A DNA stretch of 12,568 nt from Oscillospiraceae bacterium UBA4632. Its GTDB lineage: Bacteria; Bacillota; Clostridia; Oscillospirales; Oscillospiraceae. A program made the translations under genes and the position numbers. A model generated the notes under the pieces. That model made no database searches. It saw only the letters and a program-made list of their open reading frames with translations, and was not told where the DNA came from. This document shows, one piece after another, positions 1 through 6,371 of this stretch; position 1 is the first letter of the stretch; each line of letters starts with the position of its first letter. The stretch is taken from NCBI GenBank assembly GCA_002405995.1, contig DHMW01000097.1, forward strand, positions 11,579-24,146, given 5' to 3'.

Positions 1-744
1 GCGCGCGCCATCGACTGGCGCGGCCGTCCCTGGACGCCGCAGAGCCCGGAAAAGGCCGCGCACCCCAACAGCCGCTTCACCGCGCCCGCGCGCAACTGCC
101 CCTGCCTTTCTCCCGAGTTTGACAATCCCGAGGGCGTGCCCATCAGCGCCATCGTGTTCGGCGGCCGCCGCGCAAAGACGGCCCCGCTGGTCTACCAGTC
201 CTACGACTGGCAGCACGGCGTGTTCATCGGCTCGATCATGGCGTCGGAGACCACCGCCGCGGCGACCGGCACGGTCGGCGTCGTGCGCCGCGACCCGATG
301 GCGATGCTGCCGTTCTGCGGCTACCACATGGGCGACTACTGGCAGCACTGGCTCGACATGGGCAAGAAGATCCCTAAGCCGCCGAAGATCTTCAACGTCA
401 ACTGGTTCCGCACCGACGAGGAGGGGCACTTCGCCTGGCCCGGCTTCGGCGACAATATGCGCGTGCTGCAATGGATCATCTCGCGTGCCGACGACGAGAT
501 CGGCGCGGCGGAGACCGCGCTCGGCTACGAGCCGAACACCCATGATATCGACATGGAGGGGCTTGAGATGTCCATGTACGATATGCGCCGCCTGCTCTCG
601 GTAGACCGCGAGCTGTGGCTCAAGGAGTGCGAGGATGCCCGCGCCTACTATGAGAAGATCGGCAAGGTGCCGCCGGAGCTTTACGAGGAGCTTGACGCGC
701 TCGAAATGCGTCTCAACCGAGGCTACAGGGTCAAGCACGACTGA
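1..744 (+). CDS. pckG: phosphoenolpyruvate carboxykinase (GTP), C-terminal part
   Basis: This is the C-terminal 247 residues of GTP-dependent PEP carboxykinase; the start lies before the window, and the frame is open from base 1 to a TGA at 742-744. The enzyme interconverts oxaloacetate + GTP with PEP + GDP + CO2 in the cytosol, at the junction of gluconeogenesis, anaplerosis and fermentation. Family landmarks are easily read: NPEGVPISAIVFGGRR, the WQHGVFIGSIMASETTAAATG region, PMAMLPFCGYHMGDYW, and the nucleotide-binding NWFR and PGFGDNMRVLQW stretches near residues 135-160 of the fragment. Full-length GTP-type enzymes are about 600 residues, so roughly 350 are missing upstream. The GTP type is not the usual one in Firmicutes, where the ATP-type PckA is commoner. 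The gene ends at a hairpin shared with the convergent operon. The family assignment is very secure; whether it runs mainly toward PEP or oxaloacetate cannot be seen. Confidence 0.97.
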   Translation, partial: ARAIDWRGRPWTPQSPEKAAHPNSRFTAPARNCPCLSPEFDNPEGVPISAIVFGGRRAKTAPLVYQSYDWQHGVFIGSIMASETTAAATGTVGVVRRDPMAMLPFCGYHMGDYWQHWLDMGKKIPKPPKIFNVNWFRTDEEGHFAWPGFGDNMRVLQWIISRADDEIGAAETALGYEPNTHDIDMEGLEMSMYDMRRLLSVDRELWLKECEDARAYYEKIGKVPPELYEELDALEMRLNRGYRVKHD

Positions 745-755
745 AAATAACACGC

Positions 756-790
756 AAAAAAGGGGACTGCTCTCGAGCGGTCCCCTCTTT
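756..790. terminator. bidirectional hairpin terminator between convergent genes
   Basis: The arms GGGGACTGCT (762-771) and AGCGGTCCCC (776-785) pair with one G-T wobble around a 4-base loop. On the minus strand the stem is followed by six T (756-761 read in reverse), so it is a good intrinsic terminator for the MBOAT/SGNH operon. On the plus strand only TCTTT follows, a weaker signal for pckG. Confidence 0.85.
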
Positions 791-800
791 GCTGCCGATT

Positions 801-1685
801 TTATTTTATGACGCCGAATTGGTAAAGATAGTCCCGCCACATCGGATAGTACGCCGCCTTGACGTGGACGCCGTCGCCGGAGTACTCCGCCGTCAGCGCG
901 CCGGTACCGTCGTCAAAAACGGGATTGCAGTCGATGTAAAACACCGTCTCGTTGTCGGCAAGCTTTTGGAGCTCTGCGTTGCGCGCGTTGATCGTCTCGT
1001 TTTTGAAGTAGCTCGTCTCCGACTTTTCCTGCGTCGTGTGGAAGATCGCCTGCAGGAAGATGATCGCATCCGGCTCCAGCCCGCGCACCTCCTCGAGCAG
1101 CACCCTGTACTGCTCGGCCCAGCTCTCCGCCGTGCCGGTGCCCAGCTCGTTGATGCCGAGCATCAGATAGATCTTGCCGTACTGCTTGTCCGCGAGCGCC
1201 TGAGCGAGCGTCTTTTTGCCGCCTGCGGTCGAAAAGACGGGCTTATCTCCCGCCGCCGACCAGACCGTCAGACCGTTGTGGCAGAGGTAGTCGGCGTTCG
1301 GCAGCCCTGCGTAATCCTTGAAGCCGTCCGTGTGCGAGTCGCCGATGAACAGCGCGTCGTCAAAATAGCTCGCGTCCACCGTGGTAAATGGAGAGTCAGG
1401 CTCTTCCGGTTCGGGCTCGGGCTGCGGCTCGGGCTCCGGTTCCGGTTCAGAGTCCGGAAGCGGCCTGGGATCGGGAACGGGCTCCGGTTCGGGTGCCTTG
1501 GGCTCGCTCCACGGATACACGCCGTCGGCGGCGGCTGCGGCCATCGCCGCGACGGGCGGCGTCGCAGTGTCGAGTTTTTCAAGATAATCCCGATACACGC
1601 CGGTGGGGTCGAGCGCGGCGTAGGCATTGAGCGCCAGCGCGCTGACAAAGCACAGCGGCAGCAGCAGGAGGGGGCGAGAGGACAT
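801..1685 (-). CDS. exported SGNH/GDSL-like hydrolase or O-acetyl transferase partner of the MBOAT
   Basis: This 294-residue secreted or membrane-anchored SGNH-fold protein probably moves or removes acyl groups on a surface polymer together with the upstream MBOAT protein. The start ATG (1683-1685) has an ideal TAAGGAGG site 6 bases upstream; a longer in-frame start at 1754 would run into the MBOAT coding end and lacks this site. Residues 1-23 are a signal peptide or anchor (Arg4, hydrophobic core 6-19, possible cut after AYA). Residues 61-98 are a Pro/Glu/Asp-rich spacer. The catalytic domain follows: GDSH at 115-118 (nucleophile Ser117), GINEL at 177-181 (oxyanion Asn179), and GDGVH at 270-274 (Asp271 and His274). 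All triad positions are present, so it looks active. By analogy with AlgJ/AlgX, DltD and related MBOAT partners I infer acetyl transfer outside the cell; plain esterase activity is the alternative. It is the last gene of its operon. Confidence 0.88.
   Translation of the reverse strand: MSSRPLLLLPLCFVSALALNAYAALDPTGVYRDYLEKLDTATPPVAAMAAAAADGVYPWSEPKAPEPEPVPDPRPLPDSEPEPEPEPQPEPEPEEPDSPFTTVDASYFDDALFIGDSHTDGFKDYAGLPNADYLCHNGLTVWSAAGDKPVFSTAGGKKTLAQALADKQYGKIYLMLGINELGTGTAESWAEQYRVLLEEVRGLEPDAIIFLQAIFHTTQEKSETSYFKNETINARNAELQKLADNETVFYIDCNPVFDDGTGALTAEYSGDGVHVKAAYYPMWRDYLYQFGVIK
1392..1505 (-). repeat. short in-gene repeat encoding a Pro-Glu-rich linker
   Basis: The DNA is a run of near-identical 6-base units (GGCTCG/GGTTCG/GGCTCC read on the plus strand) encoding alternating Pro and Glu with a few Asp, Gln and Arg. 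It covers residues 61-98 of the SGNH protein, between its membrane-proximal part and catalytic domain. Such linkers usually span the cell wall, and the repeat could change length by slippage. Synonymous variation between units suggests it is not a perfect recent expansion. Confidence 0.8.
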
Positions 1686-1696
1686 GAAAGGCCTCC

Positions 1697-3082
1697 TTAG
1701 AAATGGGAATAGAGGAAGGCATTGCCCGACGAGGTGGCGATGAAGTACACGCACACCCAGAAGAGCAGAAACAGCGGGAGCTGAACGAGCGGGCTGCCGC
1801 GGTGCGTTTCATAAAAGCGGCGCGGCTGCGGCAGACAGAAGAAGATAGATAAAAGCAGCAGCCACCAGCAGGATGCAAGCAGCTTGAGCGTGTCCTGCGA
1901 GGAAACGGCGCTGTGCGTGCCGAAAAACGGGAACAGGCGCGTAAAGTACGCGCCGACGTCCTTTAAGCGCGTGATGCGGAAGATGACCCACGTCGGCGGG
2001 ATGACGAGCAGCAGATAGAGGTGCGAGAGCAGCGCGTGACGCCTGAGAAAGCCGCCGATGCAGAATTTTTCCAGCAGAATGAAGCCCAGCAGCACCACGC
2101 CCCAGAGGACAAAATTCCAGCTCGCCCCGTGCCACAGGCCCGTGAAGAACCATACGACCGCAAGGGAGAGCGCCGTGCGCGCGCTTCCGTTGCGGCTGCC
2201 GCCGAGCGGGATGTAGACATAGTCGCGGAACCACGTGCCGAGCGTGATGTGCCAGCGGCGGTAGAACTCGCTCACCGAGCGCGCGGCGTAGGGAGAGTCA
2301 AAGTTGCGCGGTACGGGCAGCCCCAGCATCTGCCCCAGCCCCATCGCCATGAGCGAATAGCCGTGAAAGTCGAAGTAGAGCTGCAGGCTGTAGCCCACCG
2401 CGCCCAGCCACGCCAGCGGGGTGGAGATGTATTCGTACCCGATGCGCTCGATCGCCGCCCACAGCGGCGCGAGCTGGTCAGCCAGCAGCACCTTGCAGCA
2501 CAGCCCCAGGCAGAACAGCTCGAACCCCAGCTCCGCGTCCGTGCGCGAAAGCGTGCGCGCGCGCAGCGGCGCGCGCCACTCGCGGTAGCGCAGGATAGGG
2601 CCCATGACGAGCTGCGGGAAGGCAAGGGTGAAGGCGGCGTAGCGCATCAGGCTCCGCTCGGCCTCCTCTCCGCGGTACACGTCGATGAGATACCCCGCGC
2701 TCTGAAAGAGGTAGAAGCTCACGCCCAGCGGCAGGGTGAGCGCGGCGGCGGGATAATCCTTTCCCGTCAGTATGCCCACATTTTCCAGGAGGAAACCGGC
2801 GTACTTGAAAAAGACCAGGCAGTAGAGGTCCGCCGCCAGCGCGAGCAGCAGCAGGAGCCGCCGCGCAGCGCGCCCGCGCCCGCCCATCATGCGCGCGAGC
2901 GCATAGTGCAGGAGCACGGCGGCGAGCAGCAGCAGCGTGTCGCGCATCCCCGCACCGAAAAAGTAGAAGGCAAGGCTGCCCAGCACGAGCACGCCGTTTT
3001 TCCATGCGCCGGGGACGATATAGTAGACCGCGAAAAACGCGGGCAGAAAATAAAACAGAAAGGAAAGATCGGCAAAGCTCAC
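1697..3082 (-). CDS. MBOAT family membrane-bound O-acyltransferase
   Basis: This 461-residue polytopic membrane protein of the AlgI/DltB-type MBOAT family passes an acyl group, typically acetyl, from a cytoplasmic donor across the membrane to an extracellular acceptor. Hydrophobic segments run throughout (for example 5-24, 30-45, 49-63, 75-92, 228-236, 304-316, 324-340, 352-370, 404-417 and 434-450). The family core is clear: YFDFHGYSLMAMGLG (236-250), FYRRWHITLGTWFRDYVYIPLGG (273-295, with His278) and GLWHGASWNFVLWG (315-328), where His318 is the expected catalytic histidine. The C-terminus, SSGNAFLYSHF, is typical of the family. The start is GTG (3080-3082), with AGGAG at 3092-3096 nine bases upstream; the next in-frame Met is residue 46, inside the membrane region. 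The stop codon merges into the ribosome binding site of the SGNH gene, so the two are co-translated. The target polymer cannot be deduced because no polymer synthesis gene is adjacent. Confidence 0.95.
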   Translation of the reverse strand: MSFADLSFLFYFLPAFFAVYYIVPGAWKNGVLVLGSLAFYFFGAGMRDTLLLLAAVLLHYALARMMGGRGRAARRLLLLLALAADLYCLVFFKYAGFLLENVGILTGKDYPAAALTLPLGVSFYLFQSAGYLIDVYRGEEAERSLMRYAAFTLAFPQLVMGPILRYREWRAPLRARTLSRTDAELGFELFCLGLCCKVLLADQLAPLWAAIERIGYEYISTPLAWLGAVGYSLQLYFDFHGYSLMAMGLGQMLGLPVPRNFDSPYAARSVSEFYRRWHITLGTWFRDYVYIPLGGSRNGSARTALSLAVVWFFTGLWHGASWNFVLWGVVLLGFILLEKFCIGGFLRRHALLSHLYLLLVIPPTWVIFRITRLKDVGAYFTRLFPFFGTHSAVSSQDTLKLLASCWWLLLLSIFFCLPQPRRFYETHRGSPLVQLPLFLLFWVCVYFIATSSGNAFLYSHF

Positions 3083-3120
3083 GGAAGGGCGCTCCTGTCA
3101 AATAATTGTTGTGCGCGGCG

Positions 3121-3150
3121 ATTTTACACAGGGCCGGCACATTCCTGCAA
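3121..3150 (-). promoter_or_regulatory. candidate promoter for the MBOAT/SGNH operon
   Basis: On the minus strand a TAAAAT -10 box (3121-3126) lies 18 bases from a weak -35-like TTGCAG (3145-3150), about 38 bases upstream of the GTG start. The -10 is good but the -35 matches consensus at only three positions, so this is tentative. Confidence 0.35.
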
Positions 3151-3183
3151 TGGAAAATCGGGAAAGCGCCGGATATCTTACGG

Positions 3184-3212
3184 TTTACATCCGCCGCCGT
3201 CCGTGTTACAAT
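3184..3212 (+). promoter_or_regulatory. birA: sigma-A type promoter for the birA operon
   Basis: TTTACA (3184-3189) and TACAAT (3207-3212) are separated by exactly 17 bases, each one mismatch from consensus. Transcription would begin near 3219, giving a leader of about 105 bases before the birA ATG. The GTAAC/GTTAC cluster lies inside that leader. Confidence 0.7.
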
Positions 3213-3267
3213 CCATAAACGGCGGGACACCGGAATGTTATGTCAATCGTAAGGCATTCGCGGTGTG

Positions 3268-3311
3268 TTGTCAACTTCAAAAGAGTAACAATTTCGGTTA
3301 CATTTTGTAAC
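3268..3311 (+). promoter_or_regulatory. GTAAC/GTTAC inverted-repeat cluster, candidate operator ahead of birA
   Basis: Three alternating elements, GTAAC (3285-3289), GTTAC (3297-3301) and GTAAC (3307-3311), form two overlapping dyads, GTAAC-7-GTTAC and GTTAC-5-GTAAC. A TTGTCAAC stretch (3268-3275) lies just upstream. BirA operators are dyads with half-sites resembling TTGTAAACC or TTGTTAAC, so these resemble half-sites in sequence, but their spacing and order do not match the known 14-15 base gap. The cluster ends right at the ribosome binding site (3312-3318), where a bound repressor or RNA fold could act. Autoregulation is an inference. Confidence 0.3.
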
Positions 3312-3325
3312 GGGGGAGAGCCGCT

Positions 3326-4327
3326 ATGGGAAAGGAAACGGTCCTGGCGCTGCTGCTGCGCGAGAAGGGGAGCTTCGTCTCCGGCGAGGCGATCAGCGCC
3401 TCGCTCGGCATCACGCGCGCCGCCATCTGGAAGAGCATTTCCGCTCTGCGCGCGCAGGGGTATGAGATCGATGCCGTCACGGGGCGCGGCTACTGCCTGC
3501 GTGCGCTGCCCGACGCGCTCACGGAGCAGACCGTGCGCAGCGGGCTGGGAGCGGTGGAGACGGTCGGCAGGCGCATCGACTGCTTCGACACGATCGACTC
3601 GACAAACGCCTACCTGAAGCGCATTGCGCTCGAGGGCGCACCCGACGGCACGGTGGCTGTTGCAGCGGAGCAGACGGGCGGGCGCGGCCGCCGCGGGCGC
3701 AGCTTTCAGAGCGCCGCGGGCAAGGGGGTGTATCTCTCCGTGCTGCTGCGCCCGCGGCTGGCGGTGCAGCAGCTGCTGCCGCTCACGGGGCTTACGGCTG
3801 TCGCCGTATGCCGCGCGGTGCGGCGCGTGAGCGGCGCGGACGCGCAGATCAAATGGACGAACGACCTTGTGCTGAACGGGAAAAAGCTCTGCGGCATCCT
3901 CACCGAGCTGAGCCTTGAGGGCGAGAGCGGCGCGCTGCAATACGTCATTGTCGGCATCGGCGTGAACGTCAGCCAGTCGGAGCGCGACTTCGACGGCGAG
4001 GTCGCGCAGCTCGCGACCTCGCTCCTGCGCGAAACGGGGGAAAACGTCCCGCGCGCGGCGCTCGCCGCAGCAATGATCGAGGAGCTGGATGCGCTTTATG
4101 CGGCGATGCAGGCGGGCGGCACCGGCGATTACCTTGCCGAATACCGCCGCCGCTGCGTCACGCTCGGGCGCGAGGTGCAGCTTCTCTGGCAGGACGCGAG
4201 GGAGCGGGTCACAGCGCTCGATGTGGACGACGGGCTGGGGCTGGTCGTCCGCCGCGCGGACGGAACGGTCGAGACCATCCGCACGGGCGAGGTGTCCGTG
4301 CGCGGCCTATACGGGTATGTAGAATAG
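3326..4327 (+). CDS. birA: bifunctional biotin-protein ligase / biotin repressor
   Basis: This 333-residue enzyme activates biotin with ATP to biotinyl-AMP and attaches it to a lysine of biotin carrier domains such as those of acetyl-CoA or pyruvate carboxylase; biotinyl-AMP-bound BirA also represses biotin genes. An N-terminal winged helix occupies residues 4-60 (SGEAISASLGITRAAIWKSI is the helix-turn-helix; GRGYCL the wing), so this is the DNA-binding class II form. The catalytic domain shows DSTNAYLK (91-98), the biotinyl-AMP loop GRGRRG (119-124), KWTNDLVLNGKKLCGIL (176-192) and VGIGVNV (209-215). The C-terminal SH3-like domain ends in GEVSVRG (321-327). Length and order match BirA. The ATG follows GGGGGAG (3312-3318). 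It heads an operon with two CHR transporters, and its TAG overlaps the next ribosome binding site. No biotin synthesis or transport genes are adjacent, so its regulated targets lie elsewhere or include itself. Confidence 0.97.
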   Translation: MGKETVLALLLREKGSFVSGEAISASLGITRAAIWKSISALRAQGYEIDAVTGRGYCLRALPDALTEQTVRSGLGAVETVGRRIDCFDTIDSTNAYLKRIALEGAPDGTVAVAAEQTGGRGRRGRSFQSAAGKGVYLSVLLRPRLAVQQLLPLTGLTAVAVCRAVRRVSGADAQIKWTNDLVLNGKKLCGILTELSLEGESGALQYVIVGIGVNVSQSERDFDGEVAQLATSLLRETGENVPRAALAAAMIEELDALYAAMQAGGTGDYLAEYRRRCVTLGREVQLLWQDARERVTALDVDDGLGLVVRRADGTVETIRTGEVSVRGLYGYVE

Positions 4328-4340
4328 GAGGAAATGCAAA

Positions 4341-4880
4341 ATGCTTTGGGAGCTGTTTCTTACCTTTGCCAAGATCGGCGTGATGACCTTCGGCGGCGGC
4401 ATGGCAATGCTGCCGATCCTGGAGCGCGAGGTCGTGCAGAGCAAGGGCTGGGCAACGGAGGAGGAGCTGGTGGATTACTTTGCCATCGGGCAGTGCACGC
4501 CCGGCATCATCGCCGTCAATACGGCGACCTTCGTCGGGCAGAAGAAAAAGGGCGCGCTGGGCGGCATCGTCGCAACGCTCGGCGTGGTGTTCCCCTCGCT
4601 CGTCATCATCACGGTCCTTGCGAGCCTTATCACCAACTTCTCGCATCTTGCCTGGGTGCAGAACGCGTTTGCGGGCATTCAGGTCTGCGTGTGCGTGCTG
4701 ATCCTCAACGCCGTCGTCAAGCTGCTGAAAAAGTCCGTCGTCGATAAGCGCACGGCGGCGATCTTTGTGCTGGTGACGGCGGGCAGCATCCTGCTGAACG
4801 TTTCGCCCGTGTGGTTCGTGCTGCTCTCGGCGCTCTCCGGCATCGTGCTGAAAAATCTGGAAGGGAGGAAGGCGGAGTGA
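4341..4880 (+). CDS. short-chain chromate transporter family protein (first half)
   Basis: This 179-residue membrane protein is a half-size member of the CHR (ChrA) family. The family's hallmark motifs are both present: FGGGMAMLP (17-25) in the first membrane region and QCTPGIIAVNTATFVG (51-66) after it. Hydrophobic segments follow at about 72-99, 107-128, 138-153 and 155-170. Short CHR proteins come as adjacent pairs of opposite membrane orientation that together equal one full-length ChrA; the next gene is the partner. Characterised members export chromate, but in anaerobes without chromate exposure the true anion is unknown, so the name should not be taken as substrate proof. AGGAGG (4326-4331), overlapping the birA stop, sits 9 bases before the ATG. 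Its TGA overlaps the next GTG. Confidence 0.92.
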   Translation: MLWELFLTFAKIGVMTFGGGMAMLPILEREVVQSKGWATEEELVDYFAIGQCTPGIIAVNTATFVGQKKKGALGGIVATLGVVFPSLVIITVLASLITNFSHLAWVQNAFAGIQVCVCVLILNAVVKLLKKSVVDKRTAAIFVLVTAGSILLNVSPVWFVLLSALSGIVLKNLEGRKAE

Positions 4881-5482
4881 GCGTGTATCTGCGTCTTTTC
4901 TGGGAGTTTTTCAAAACTGGGCTTTTCGCCATCGGCGGCGGCATGGCAACGCTCCCGTTCCTCAAAAACATCGGCGAGGCCACCGGCTGGTTCACGCAGA
5001 CGGATCTGATGAATATGCTTGCCGTGTCCGAGTCCACCCCCGGCCCCGTCGGCATCAATATGGCGACCTATGTCGGCTTCACCGTCGGCGGAGTTCCCGG
5101 CGCGGTCGTCGCCACCGTCGGCGAGGTCACGCCCTCGATCATCGTCATCCTGATCGTGGCGGCGATGCTCGCAAGATTCCGCGACAGCAGATATGTCGCA
5201 AACGCCTTTTACGGGCTGCGCCCGGCGTCCACGGGGCTGATCGCCGCGGCCTGCGCGGGCGTGATGCTCCAGGTCTTTGCGGGCGTTGCCAGCGCCTCGG
5301 CGGACGGCTCGCTGCTCATGCGCTTTTCGTGGGACGGCGCCATCGGCTGGCGGAGCCTGCTCCTTGCGGCGCTGCTGCTCGTTTTCACGCGATGGGTCAA
5401 GCCCACAAAGGACCTGCATCCCATCGTGTTCATTGGCGTTTCCGCCGTCGTGGGCGTGGTGTTTCATTTCGCGGGCGTGTAG
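4877..5482 (+). CDS. short-chain chromate transporter family protein (second half)
   Basis: This 201-residue membrane protein is the second CHR half. It repeats the family motifs in diverged form: IGGGMATLP (19-27) and ESTPGPVGINMATYVG (52-67), followed by hydrophobic stretches near 72-98, 115-137, 158-171 and 182-198. I chose the GTG at 4877, overlapping the preceding stop as GTGA with GGAGG (4864-4868) 8 bases upstream. An in-frame ATG at 4811 would start deep inside the first half and add a charged, non-family N-terminus. The overlap implies translational coupling and a fixed ratio of the two halves, as expected for a heterodimer. The substrate is unproven; sulfate-like oxyanions or chromate are possible. 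A strong terminator follows 9 bases after the stop. Confidence 0.92.
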   Translation: MSVYLRLFWEFFKTGLFAIGGGMATLPFLKNIGEATGWFTQTDLMNMLAVSESTPGPVGINMATYVGFTVGGVPGAVVATVGEVTPSIIVILIVAAMLARFRDSRYVANAFYGLRPASTGLIAAACAGVMLQVFAGVASASADGSLLMRFSWDGAIGWRSLLLAALLLVFTRWVKPTKDLHPIVFIGVSAVVGVVFHFAGV

Positions 5483-5491
5483 GGGATATTC

Positions 5492-5529
5492 AAAAAGCGG
5501 AAGCGGCGAAAAGCTGCTTCCGCTTTTTT
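5492..5529. terminator. bidirectional terminator between the CHR pair and udk
   Basis: GCGGAAGC (5497-5504) pairs perfectly with GCTTCCGC (5516-5523) around an 11-base loop. It is flanked by A5 (5492-5496) and T6 (5524-5529), which extend the stem and supply a U-tract in both directions. It closes the birA operon and, on the other strand, udk. Confidence 0.92.
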
Positions 5530-5550
5530 GCGGCGGCCGGAAAAACGGCG

Positions 5551-6168
5551 TCAATCCGCCGACGCGATGTGGCCGGCGATGCGCTGCATGATCATGTCCA
5601 GCGCGACAAGGTTGTGCCCGCCCTCGAGCACGATGATATCGGCATACTTGCGGCTTGGCTCTACAAACTGCTCGTGCATGGGCTTGACGGTCGTCAGATA
5701 CTGCGTGATCACGCTCTCGAGCGTCCTGCCGCGGTCGCGCACGTCTCGCAGCGCGCGGCGCAGGATGCGCACGTCCGCGTCGGTCTCGACAAAGATCTTG
5801 ATGTCCAGCATCTCGCGCAGCGTGGGGTCCTGGAAGATCAGAATGCCCTCCACGATCACGACCTTGCTCGGCAGCACGAGCTGCGTCTCGCTTGTGCGCT
5901 GGTGCTCTGCGTAGGAGTAAACGGGGCAGCGGATGGGCCTGCCGTCCTTCAGCTCCCTGAGCTGGCGGACCATCAGGTCGGTCTCGAAGGCGTCGGGGTG
6001 GTCGTAGTTCTGCTTGCAGCGCTCCTCGAAGGGACGGTCCTGATAGCGGTAGTAGCTGTCGTGGTGGACCACGCTGATATCATCGCCGAAGTGCTGCTTG
6101 AGATGCTCGGTCAGCGTCGTCTTGCCGGAGCCGGTGCCGCCGGCAATGCCGATAAAAATGGTGTTCAT
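5551..6168 (-). CDS. udk: uridine kinase
   Basis: This 205-residue cytosolic kinase phosphorylates uridine and cytidine to UMP and CMP in pyrimidine salvage. The P-loop is GGTGSGKT (10-17). The nucleoside-binding motifs HHDSYY (35-40) and NYDHPDAFETDL (54-65) are those of the Udk family, as are PVYSYAEHQRTSET (82-95) and the Walker B-like VVIVEGILIF (103-112). The lid carries RRALRDVRDRGRT (137-149). Length matches the usual 205-215 residues. The ATG at 6166-6168 has GGAGG (6177-6181) 8 bases upstream; an in-frame start at 6354 would begin upstream of the udk promoter in a poorly conserved, Arg-rich extension. It is a single-gene unit with its own promoter and a shared terminator. Phosphoribulokinase-like relatives are the only alternative and fit less well. 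Confidence 0.95.
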   Translation of the reverse strand: MNTIFIGIAGGTGSGKTTLTEHLKQHFGDDISVVHHDSYYRYQDRPFEERCKQNYDHPDAFETDLMVRQLRELKDGRPIRCPVYSYAEHQRTSETQLVLPSKVVIVEGILIFQDPTLREMLDIKIFVETDADVRILRRALRDVRDRGRTLESVITQYLTTVKPMHEQFVEPSRKYADIIVLEGGHNLVALDMIMQRIAGHIASAD

Positions 6169-6201
6169 CGCGTCTGCCTCCGTGATTCGTTCTTTTTCTC
6201 C

Positions 6202-6230
6202 ATTATAGGCGGGCGAACGGGCAAAAGCAA
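6202..6230 (-). promoter_or_regulatory. udk: promoter for udk
   Basis: On the minus strand a perfect TATAAT (6202-6207) lies 17 bases downstream of TTGCTT (6225-6230). The predicted start near 6195 gives a leader of about 27 bases that still holds the GGAGG site. The -35 is weak but the -10 is exact. Confidence 0.7.
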
Positions 6231-6271
6231 GCGAAAGCGGCGCCATATTCCAATTTTTTGCGCGGCGGCTG

Positions 6272-6300
6272 TTGACGCGGCGGCAGAAAACAGGTATTAT
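6272..6300 (+). promoter_or_regulatory. strong sigma-A promoter for the zinc-ribbon protein gene
   Basis: TTGACG (6272-6277) and TATTAT (6295-6300) are 17 bases apart, each one mismatch from consensus. Transcription would start near 6307 and give a 65-base leader containing a GC-rich hairpin. It is divergent from the udk promoter 65 bases away. Confidence 0.8.
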
Positions 6301-6312
6301 GTAAAGGCTAGA

Positions 6313-6333
6313 GCCGCGCGCTGCCCGCGCGGC
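6313..6333 (+). other. GC-rich hairpin in the 5' leader
   Basis: GCCGCGCG (6313-6320) and CGCGCGGC (6326-6333) form a perfect 8-bp stem with a 5-base loop, only a few bases after the predicted transcription start. No T-run follows, so it is not a terminator. It could stabilise the mRNA 5' end, or be chance in GC-rich DNA. Confidence 0.45.
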
Positions 6334-6371
6334 GGCATTACCCTGCATGGTCAAGAGAAAGGAGCGGCGGC

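Noticed and set aside
1392..1505. Hexanucleotide repeat considered as a CRISPR-like or regulatory repeat
   Set aside because: Units are contiguous without spacers, in frame, and simply encode the Pro-Glu linker.
2021..3310. 429-codon open frame on the plus strand opposite the MBOAT gene
   Set aside because: It is a low-complexity Arg/Gln/Ala-rich translation opposite a strongly supported MBOAT gene and runs through the divergent promoter region.
4811..4876. Upstream ATG start for the second CHR half
   Set aside because: It would overlap the first half by 70 bases and add a charged extension; the GTG at 4877 has a good ribosome binding site and the family-typical N-terminus.
6169..6354. Longer N-terminus for uridine kinase starting at 6354
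   Set aside because: It would begin upstream of the TATAAT promoter, and the Udk P-loop normally sits about 10 residues from the start, as it does from 6168.
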